Notes under the pieces: generated by a model
Databases searched by the model: none
What the model was told of the DNA's origin: nothing
What the model saw: the letters and a program-made list of their open reading frames with translations, nothing else
Made by a program: the position numbers and the translations under genes
Part shown: positions 56,043-64,000 of the stretch, piece by piece
How positions within the stretch are numbered: the first letter of the stretch is position 1
How the letters are laid out: every line of letters starts with the position of its first letter
Assembly (NCBI GenBank): GCA_021234155.1
Contig: JAJEKV010000017.1
Location: 12,839,525 to 12,903,524, forward strand
Direction of reading: 5' to 3'
Source of the DNA: Isoetes taiwanensis
Lineage: Eukaryota > Streptophyta > Lycopodiopsida > Isoetales > Isoetaceae
Length of the DNA stretch: 64,000 nt

Positions 56043-56275
56043 GGAAACCTCCCCAACTTTCCCTGGAAACCTCCCTAACTTTCGCTGGAAACCTCCCCAC
56101 CTTTCCCTGGAAACCTCCCCAACTTTCCCTGGAAACCTCCCCACCTTTCCTTGGAAACCTCCCCAACTTTCTCCATATTAGAAAACAGGGGAGGTTTTTT
56201 CTTGGATGACCTGGGGAGGTTTCCAATATAAGAAAACAGGGGAGGTTTCCAGGGAAAGGTGGGGAGGTTTAAAAA
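56043..56275. repeat. 22-bp array in the left MULE arm, followed by inverted copies
   Basis: Six direct units of exactly 22 bp (ggaaacctccccaactttcc + ct) at 56043-56174. The motif then recurs in inverse orientation at about 56187-56272 (gggaggtttccagggaaagg). The two sets can pair into a long foldback. Further copies stand at 56400-56411 and 56433-56443. Comparable motifs sit at 63872-63966 in the right arm. Confidence 0.9.
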
Positions 56276-56483
56276 AAAAAAAGCTCTCTAAATTTGCACG
56301 AAGACCAAGACTAGCGCCCGTGCATCTTGATCGTCGTGCGTTGCAGTCCATCGGTGGTTGCCAACATTAATGACTATTTTTTTTTTTTTAATATTTTATG
56401 GAAACCTCCCCAACTTTCCAAAGAAACTAGGGGAGGTTTCCACAAAATGTCTATAAAATTTCAAAGTTGAGCATTTCGTCTAT

Positions 56484-56580
56484 TTGAGTTCTTCTTTCAT
56501 CAAGTGAGCTATTTCTTGAAGCAAATCATCGTTTTGAGTTCTTCTTTCATCAAGTGAGCTATTTCTTGAAGCAAATCGTC
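56484..56580. repeat. ~50-bp tandem duplication upstream of the transposase
   Basis: gagttcttctttcatcaagt gagctatttcttgaagcaaatc occurs twice (from about 56487 and 56537). It lies directly before the first transposase open frame, in its likely leader. Confidence 0.85.
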
Positions 56581-56587
56581 TCTTTGA

Positions 56588-59124
56588 GTGATTCCCATCG
56601 ACTATTTCATCTTTCGTTCCTTTGATGTTGTGATTTATCTCATGGATTTGGAGCGTAACGTGTATGAGGGAGTTGAAGATGATATCTCCACTGATTCATC
56701 CCTATATGATTCAGAAGCAACTGTAAGTGATTTCGCTTTTGATAATATTGACAATGCAGCAGCTTTTGAGGATGTAGATGATGAAGACCATGTAACACCT
56801 ACTGGTGATTATGACAATCATTTGAATGAGGGAGACTCTGTTGGATCATATCCACCTATACCTTCAATCAACTCAAGGGAAGGTTACATTTTCACAGAAG
56901 CATCATACTCTTTGATGGTGCAATGCGTCAAGACTCGTGTCCAGCCCTCCATCGAAGATATCCTAGGCGCTGATCCAAGTTTCCTCTTTGGTATGTTGGC
57001 AATGCAAAAACCACAAAGCACAATGATAATCGAAAGGTGGTTGAGTTTCCAAAAAAAACTAGAAGTTGATCCAGAAACTAATCTTCTCATACGCATGACT
57101 TTTGGGAAGTGGCTCTATATCCCACCATCATGGATGTGGAAGGAGATTATTTTTAAAGGCCATGTTGATCCGGTTTGGGGCACTTGCCTATATGCCCCTA
57201 CCCTAGATAATATAAAAATATATGGCGGTTTGGAGCCAAGTTTCATGGCATTCCGTAAGATTATGTGAGGCAATGCATAGCAACATGTGAATGTAATGCC
57301 CGGCACTTGAATCCCATCGATGAAAAAAGCCTATTTACCCATGAGGAGAAAGTTCCATGTGACTTACTAGAGAACCCAAGGCGGAGCAGGTTGCGGTGGA
57401 GCACGAGTGAGATTGCTTCCGACGTCATACCGTAAATAGGTTAGATGGCACAAAATGTGTGGATTACATTTGTCATCGCGGGGAGATGCCCAAGATGTGG
57501 CATACCGGATGGAAGGCGATGAGAAGAAGCTTCAAAAGTAGATGTGGATTTCGCCACGCATGCGATGATGCCAAGCAACAATAGCAAAGATGGTTTTGCC
57601 AAAGATATACATACGCCGAAGGGCATGATAACCACAATCCATTCTCCTCCTCAAATGATGAATGGTCTCGTCCCTTGCATCCCTCTATTGTACAAGAGGC
57701 AAAGAAACATGCTTTGCTAGACACAAGAGACTTCCGGTCGTATGGAGTAATATGATGGAGAGGGAAAAGAGATGTGCAATACCATGAGACCCGTTGAAAG
57801 AGTCACTTCACCGATTCAAACCGCACACGAGGACATATGGCGTCTTGGTTACCACTTGCGACTCAAAGGTATGTTCACTCCTATACTTTGGAATGATGAA
57901 ATTGTTTTCAATGGTAAGCCTTGGTTCCTCTATACAAAGCGTCCCGTGTCATGTAGGAGCATTTCTTGGTCCAGATTGGGATGCCGTTGAGAGTGGTATG
58001 GATGCTTGGATGAGGTCCGGTAAGGTCATTTACCATCAATCTTATGCACCCACCCACGAGGACCCGGCCTTGCGGCCCTGGATTGTGGTCATTCAAGACA
58101 GATGGATGTTGGAGCAAGCGATGAAATATAGTCCGAACGGGGGTTGGACTATGGATTCAACGTTCAGAACAAACATGTATGGTTGCCCACTATATGGTGC
58201 ACATGTCCCTAATCGCAATGGCATTGGTGTGCCCGTTTTCTACATGATGTGCACCACTATACCTGGTGAGCATCATGAAAGGATAGCCTTGGGTGTGGCC
58301 TTGCGTGCAGTTTTCGCTCGTATGGGCAATGTTCGACCTAGGGCTATTACGATAGACCTTGACAATGCAGAACGAGCAGCGCTCGATGAGGTCATTGCAG
58401 TAGATCCTCACTGTTGGCTAGGAGAGACACAGGTTTTTTAATTGTGAACCCATTATATTGTGTGAAAACTTTACTTAAATTAGTGATATTGTGTGATATT
58501 GTTTGCAGGTGGCATGTCATGTTCTAGCATGCTGGTTTCACTCAAAAAGAGCATGGCTGAAGTACCTGCTACCAAAGGTAATTCTCGACTCTCATGTACA
58601 ATCTTGTAAGGCATTCAGGGGCTTTTGCTTATTCAGGTCCCAGGTTCATAGGGTAAGAAGGACATCTTTTCTCGCCTCTCCGCAATGATGACTTGCTCGT
58701 CTAGGTGGGAATATCTTGGTCACTTGCATGAACTTATGGAGCTTTACAAAGATAATGAGGGCGTGACGAGGTATGATCCAAAGGTTTCTAAATGTTGCTG
58801 GATCTTGTTGAGTGGATTTAAGTGAATATTGCACTTGTACATAGTTATCTAAGGAAGAATTGGGTGCTTGGGGGACATTGGGATGGCAAATGGCAAAAGT
58901 ATGCTCGGATGTTCTCTCACTCACACTGCGACACAACAAACCTAACTGAGGTCCAGTGGCGAATTTTAAAGGTCCAACTACTGCAGCGCAAAGTGAATGT
59001 TCATATGTTCCAATTAATGTCCACTATATGTGGGTATCCGGACATGTGGGTATGCTCCTCTAATCTGCATGTAGAGCCTATACATCCTGCATGTTGTGCG
59101 ATTACTAAGAACCCTTACCATTAA
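56588..59124 (+). pseudogene. MULE transposase, frames broken
   Basis: The first part, 56588-57268, is a 226-codon frame with an acidic N-terminus (NVYEGVEDDISTDSSLYDSE) and a conserved-looking block (YIFTEASYSLMVQCVKTRVQ). 57270-57790 stays readable only in patches (LNPIDEKSLFTHEEKVPCD). The catalytic part lies in 57794-58441: GGWTMDSTFRTNMYGCPLYG (first D), GIGVPVFYMMCTT, PRAITIDLDNAERAALDEVI (second D), then after a small gap CHVLACWFHSKRAWLKYLL (58508-58570), the C..H/RAW landmark of MULE transposases. The C-terminal part is at 58822-59124 (CDTTNLTEVQWRILKVQLLQ). Several gaps could be introns, since gt/ag ends flank 58441-58508, but stops in 57270-57790 point to decay. Confidence 0.8.
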
Positions 59125-59146
59125 AGTGCATGCGAGTAGCGATGAA

Positions 59147-61960
59147 GGTCAACTTACCTATTCAACTCTACCACGCTAGGGCGCTCGCCACGGGACCCCT
59201 CGGCCATGGAATCAAAATATAACCATGAAGTGCTCACGTCCTCCTCAATCCCAATATGCTCAGCAATATCCATGTCCAGCAAAAGGAGATACAACCACCA
59301 ATGTCCACTGTAACAATTCAGATGATCAAAATACAACGCAATAAAAGTAAATGGTGCGTATGAATGAATAACATCACTCACTTGTGCACGACAGGCCAGA
59401 ACACTGCACGTACATCGCTCCACCGCACTCTGGGTCCGTAGTCGTCCCGAAATACGGGAGTCAACTGTGATGCTGCATCACTCCCTGGAGATCCCGTACG
59501 AAAGGGATGGGCACGCGTGTAATAAGTGGGATCCACAAAAAGCATGCGCCCTCGATCCTCTTCAGACAACATGTGCCTGATAATCCTGATATAAAGCAAA
59601 TGATATAAAGCATTAGATAACAGTATAATACATTATAAGGGGTTTCCAACATACTCACATAATGTAAATGCGGATGTGCCAGTCTCCCCATCTCCCATTG
59701 TAGGCATCATCTAAGAAGTCACTCGTGATCTCAACCGATGACTGCGGGCATAGGCTAGATCTGATATGAACCCCCATCCGCTCCAACACACCTCGCTGCA
59801 CGACATGATACAAATACCCATGTGCCTTCCATTGGTATCCCGAAGATACCTCATCTGCAACTCTCCAAAACCAATGCTCGAGCCTATCTGTCGGAACGTC
59901 CAACCAAAGGGGTGCACGGGCTTCTCGCCCCCTCTCACTTGCCCATCCACGCAAGGAACAAAAATCTCGCTAGCAAAGAAAGCACCACGCTGGTAAGGAA
60001 AGATAAAGCCATGGCCTCGGGCCCTGTCAAACACCCACTCCTCCTCTGTGAGCTCTGCCCAATCCTCTGCCGAGGGGGGGTATGGCGTGACAAGTCCATG
60101 CATGCTCATATGAAGCTCTATGTCACCTGCATCTGCATGCACCTCTGCCTCTGCCTCCACCCTCTACCCCTGCCCCCACCTCGGCCCCTGCCCCTGCCTC
60201 TGCCCCTACCTCTGGCCCTGCCCCTGCCCCTGCCTCTACCCCCATCATCATGTCTAGAGATCGATCCCGCTGACTCGATCTGACGGGACGCAGCAATCCG
60301 ACGCTGTGTCTCATGAAATGCGGTCTGAAGTGGTACTGCATCATCGTGAGGGTGACTGGAGGATGGTATAGATGCCACCACATCTGGCAGATCGAGAGTA
60401 TCACTAGAAACAGTAACACCTGGTGACGAAGCCAAGCTAGCAAGCATCTGTACTGTGGTATCTCTCAACATAGAGCCCATCTCGCCAAATGTCAATCTCG
60501 TACGCCGTACAGGGCTAGATAGTGCACCAAGGGAGGGGGCGTCACCTGCGTATGCCAACGAGGTAAAAGGTACCGTAGTGCAAGGAGATAATGGTGTAGA
60601 AGAGAGACCATGGGAATAGGTAGAGGACGTGAAAGATGCGGACGCTGGACGGACTGGAATGTCACACACAAGACTAGATAGTGGATGGGCACATGAACTG
60701 GCTAGGAAAGCCGTAGAAGGTGGAGGGACATATGATGACATAGGAAGAGATGGTGGTCTAGAAGGGAAGCGAGGGAGGGAGGCGCGACTAAGTGTGAATG
60801 GTAAGATCGGAGGACGGTGAGGTGGACTAGCTATGGGGGCCGTGGAAGGTGGAGGGACATGTGAAGACGTGGCATGAGAAGGTGGTCTAGGAGGAAAGTC
60901 AGGGAGGGAGGTGGTACGAAGGGTAAACGGTAGAATGGGAATACGGGAAGTGGGCAACGAAGGGCCCTCAACCTCACTGGGCAGCGTCCCGATGTGGAGG
61001 TCTACATCAACGGGTGGGACAGTGGAGGTGCAAGAATCAAGTGGACGTGTCTCAAGCCCTATTCCTACGTGTGACGCAAGATCCACCGTGGCTCCCAAAT
61101 CAATCACACCAGGCTCACCTGTGCCACTGACTGCTGCTCCAACTACTACTCCATCTCTCCCGTGTGAATCCTCAACCTGCCATGCATGTCTCTCGTGTGG
61201 AGCCTCTCCCTCCTCTGCATCGATATGGCCATCACGGGCCAAGAGTCTACTCTGGGTCTCATGAAAACGAGCCTCTGCATCCTCGTCTCGTATCTGCACT
61301 AGAGCCTGAATACGATCTGCTATCCACTATGAGCCCCCCTGTGGGTATCTCTGAGCTAACTCCTGAGGAGAGTACACCCTCGTGTTCCTCTCCCACTCAG
61401 CCACGACCTGTCTCTGTATCCTCGCCCTGTAATGGCTATCCTGCTGGCAGACAAGATACTCTGGCCTAGCGCACCTCGCCTGCCCGCGAGCTCGGCGCCT
61501 CTCCCTCTCCCTCTCCTGTGCAGCCTCATCCTCAAGTGGTCGTGTCCTGCGTGCACCTGGCCTACGAGCAACCCAAGGAACCTCAGGATGCTTGGTCGTC
61601 TGGTGCTTCTGCGCACCATTCAACAACAAACCCATATAACCCTCTCCACGGCTGAGGGTGTGTGAACAACCCTCGTGCACACAAAACCACATATCCTCTG
61701 ATCTCGTTGGCAACCCAGGGATGGTTGTCAACAACCGTCTGATCCTCCAACATCTGTGGAGCACATCCCTAAATTAATAAACTTGAAACCTAAGTCTATG
61801 TACCTAACATTATAGTCTAGAAAATATATGCATGACGAACTCTAAGATCTTAGGTACACGACACTTACCCGTCAGGCGCAAACGTCCTAATCTGTGGTGC
61901 GTGAGGTGGTGGTGGCATGATGCCCTCGGCCTCTCGAGGCACATCCTCCCTATCTATACC
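59147..61960 (-). pseudogene. Ulp1-domain gene of the MULE (zinc finger, GR-rich, protease), multi-exon
   Basis: Minus-strand exons: about 61876-61960 (MPPPPHAPQIRTFAPDG, GT donor), 61768 down to about 59637, 59378-59589 and 59147-59362. The N-terminal region has a finger-like CVHEGCSHTLSRGEGYMGLL.. ending KHQTTKH. A TAG at 61327 interrupts it in frame (..YPQGGS then WIADRIQALV). A Pro/Ser-rich middle leads to a GRGRGRARGRGRG tract (about 60180-60240), where the frame changes. The protease part spans correctly phased exons: VRWSDVRAVFWPVV, NGHWWLYLLLLDMD (catalytic His) and SWLYFDSMAEG (catalytic Asp). After ELNR a good donor (GTAAGT) follows, but no exon with the Gln and Cys is seen before the transposase. 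The Ulp1 fold removes SUMO; its role in transposons is unknown. Confidence 0.72.
60160..60245 (-). repeat. GR-repeat coding tract (GGNCGN microsatellite)
   Basis: Plus strand cccctgcccctgcctctgcc continuing for about 80 bp. On the minus strand it encodes alternating Gly-Arg, an RGG-like RNA-binding type of sequence. Neighbouring frames differ before and after it, so slippage in this tract is the likely frameshift point. Confidence 0.75.
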
Positions 61961-61999
61961 TGAGGTAAGACATAAAAAGATGAAGCATTAATATTGTAA

Positions 62000-63860
62000 A
62001 ATGTTAGCGAATACTAGAAAATGGATTAAGAAAGTGGAATTTCTCAATCCAAATTGGAACTATGATTTTAGAGCTATCATGACAAAGATAGATTGAACTT
62101 AATGAGACATATAATGAGAATAGGGGAGGTTTAAGCATCGATTTGCATTAATGAGTTCATTCTTTAGACCTTTGTTACCACAAAAATACAAAAAGAGAGA
62201 AAGAAAGACAATACCATTGGAATGGAACAAAAGAAAACAATATTCATTCACAATTATTGGAACTCTTCATCACAATAAAAGAAAGCACTATTCATTCGGA
62301 TTGGGAATGAAAGCACTAAAATACGCCTTCAATAAAAAAAAAAAAAAAAGAGAATGAAAGCACTCTTGATTTCGAATTGAGAGTAAATACTATTCATTGC
62401 ATATTGAGAAAAATACTGTAGCCCAAACCACAAAAATTACAAGAATGGATAATTTCTTTTATTACAACATCGACTTGGAAAGGTTTCTCAAATAACAAGA
62501 ATTCTGTATAACATATTTTGGAAATTTTGGGAGGTTTCTCACAAAATCAAATCACAAAAGTTTTGAAAGGTTTCTACAAAATCCTGTTTACACAGTAAAC
62601 AAAATCCCTGTTTACAAAATCCATGTTTACAAAATCCCTGTTTTTTACAACCAGCATATAAAATGGGGATGAGGCAAGCACCTTGGTCTTGGTTCAGGTC
62701 AGCCTGTGGTCCTTCACCCATCCTTCCAACATTCCCTCCAATCCGATCTGCTCCCACGTCCATGGCAAGGAATAAGATTTTGGTATAAGGTGGATATCAG
62801 AAAGGAGATTTGCAAGCCCAACCAGGGGATGAATCTAGCAGAACCGACGAAAAGCCAATTGGGAAACCTCCTGCTTTTAGAAATTCTGAAACGAGACCTC
62901 CATTTCGCACATGCAGACTATGCTTCCAAAGCGAAAACAAATCATCCCTCCATGCTGCAGCATGTTTCCAGCATTACACCTGAAAATATAGCAGCTCATC
63001 AGTTAGACGATTTAGATTTACAGTTTAAACAAAACAGAAAAAAACATATCGGCTTACCATCTTCGATCTTTATCAGTGGCTATCAATGACAGTGTTGCAA
63101 CTAAATCCAATAAACAGAGGCAGATATATCGCTAGAAAGAGATTGGGCCATACAAGATGCAAAAAAACGGCCTTTCCAAGATGCAAATAAACTGCCTTTC
63201 CAAGAAAGAGGGGTCTGGCGGAGAAACAGGTAGTGCCTCGTCCAAATCAGAAGAAAACTGCTCGTACAGATTTGTATATCATTCCCTTCTTACATTATAT
63301 ATCTGCTGCACGAATATTTGATTCAGATCAATCTGCCTTTGATTTGTACAGAAAAATGCAGTGATTCAGGTATTCAAAAACCTTAGGTATGGTAAGAGCT
63401 TCAGTTCCGGCAAATAATAATCCATACTTAGTTTCTATTTCTGCGCTTCAGTTTTCTGAGCTCAACTCTTGATCAGAGGTAGTGCCGCTCGTCCAAATCA
63501 GAAGAAAACTGCCCAAATCAGAACTCCACTGCCTGTTCAAATCAGAACTGTTCCTAATCTGACCCTAAACCATTTTTCCACAAAAAGCAAGATAAAATCG
63601 GCTGGGCTCGTGATAAAAAAGGATAAATCCGCCAACACTCTGATAACACTGATCCGCAAACAATCTCAACCGCTCCAGATGCTTCAAGAACAAACTGACG
63701 ATGCCGCTCCTCAATCGCTCAAGATACTCTTGCAAATGCTTCAAGAATGCGCACAGAATAGGAAAGGCATGCGAAAAGGCATACGAAAAAGCCTTCTTTA
63801 AATTTGGACGTCTAGATCATTATGAAGCCGCTCGTCATAAATAGAAAGTTCATTATATTT
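62000..63860. other. Right MULE arm with possible captured host sequence
   Basis: Contains ggggaggttt (62124) and gggaggtttctc (62530) motifs, T/A-rich repeats at 62200-62400 (ttcattcggattgrgaatgaaag type) and tttacaaaatccctg repeats at 62585-62640. Two plus-strand frames lie here: 62706-63089 (127 codons, LAEPTKSQLGNLLLLEILKR..) and 63469-63801 (110 codons, with a duplicated LQMLQE). Neither matches a family I know. ggtagtgcc.cgtccaaatc agaagaaaactgc occurs twice (63221 and 63478). The frames could be gene fragments picked up by the MULE. Confidence 0.35.
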
Positions 63861-63867
63861 TTAGAAT

Positions 63868-64000
63868 TTTGTGGAAACCTCCCCAGGGTTAGCCAAATTG
63901 GAAACCTCCCCAGGCTTTGGCCGAAAGCTGGGGAGGTTTCCAAAAAAGAAAATGGGGGAGGTTTCCCGTCATTGGGAGTCTAACCCAAATCGGGCGAGTA
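63868..64000. repeat. Right terminal region of the MULE, cut by the window edge
   Basis: ggaaacctccccagg twice (63872 and 63901), then ggggaggtttcc inverted (63932 and 63955), then ctaacccaaatcgggcgagt to 63999. The outermost bases mirror the left end at 56017. The start of any target duplication lies outside the window. Confidence 0.85.

Larger units (their letters stand above)
56017..64000. mobile_element. MULE-type DNA transposon with GGAAACCTCCCC-rich ends and an Ulp1-like gene
   Basis: Left end: tacgcccgatttgggttggg at 56017-56036, followed by GGAAACCTCCCC arrays. Right end (read in reverse from 64000): tactcgcccgatttgggtta, followed by the same motif in inverse order. The shared core is CGCCCGATTTGGGTT. 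Between them are a MULE transposase on the plus strand and an Ulp1-domain gene on the minus strand that converge near 59.13 kb. MULEs carrying an Ulp1-like protease gene are known in plants (Kaonashi type). The right end touches the window edge, so total length and target duplication are unknown. Confidence 0.75.

Noticed and set aside
60123-60443. Alternative minus-strand frame rich in Gly/Ala/Glu
   Set aside because: A shadow of the GR-repeat tract in another frame. The Gly-Arg frame continues from the long upstream ORF.

Overview
This is a repeat-dominated stretch of a plant nuclear genome. The genes point to a land plant: a three-exon ribosomal protein eL32 gene with a telobox-type promoter, a long PLS-class PPR gene without introns, and relics of plant glutamate decarboxylase and a NEK-type kinase. 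The dense nested transposons and the style of the PPR protein (repeated '..GYAQHGD..', '..ACAS..LG.G..IH' blocks) suggest a large-genome seed-free vascular plant, most likely a fern. That placement is inference. There are no prokaryotic features.

Layout. 0-5 kb: an array of about 190-bp units, each with an inverted repeat; a 22-nt-like tandem block; a 253-bp foldback element with 28-bp terminal repeats; and an unidentified locus with splice-like signals and a polyadenylation signal. 5-9.3 kb: degenerate tandem repeats, then a long dispersed repeat (family R) split by a 5'-truncated LINE whose reverse transcriptase is still readable. 9.3-16.3 kb: one minus-strand LTR with an initiator-tRNA-type primer site, split by a 4.7-kb insertion flanked by a 19-bp direct repeat. 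18-20.5 kb: a decayed PIF/Harbinger transposon with both its transposase and Myb-like genes. 21-22 kb: a hAT-like relic. 22.9-23.7 kb: an intact RPL32 gene. 24.1-27.1 kb: a LINE with ORF1 and an endonuclease but almost no reverse transcriptase.

29.4-32.5 kb holds a NEK kinase fragment fused, through a 41-bp hybrid intron, to a glutamate decarboxylase that lacks exon 1 and carries two frameshifts. 32.97-37.67 kb is a complete, very young Ty1/copia element (LTRs identical except for an 11-bp duplication, perfect 5-bp target duplication). Its primer site matches the anticodon arm of initiator tRNA-Met, which implies half-tRNA priming. 39.8-49.56 kb is a second copia element cut in two by a 6.16-kb block of family-R repeats. 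Another diverged family-R copy lies at about 50.2-52.1 kb. 53.7-55.7 kb is the PPR gene.

56.0-64.0 kb is a large Mutator-like (MULE) element. Its ends are built from many copies of GGAAACCTCCCC. A MULE transposase is encoded on the plus strand, and convergent to it on the minus strand is a spliced gene with a zinc-finger-like N-terminus, a Pro/Ser- and GR-rich middle and an Ulp1-like cysteine protease domain. The right terminal repeat runs into the end of the window.

Only RPL32 and the PPR gene look like intact host genes. Almost everything else is mobile DNA or its debris, and the interest lies in how the pieces are nested and fused.
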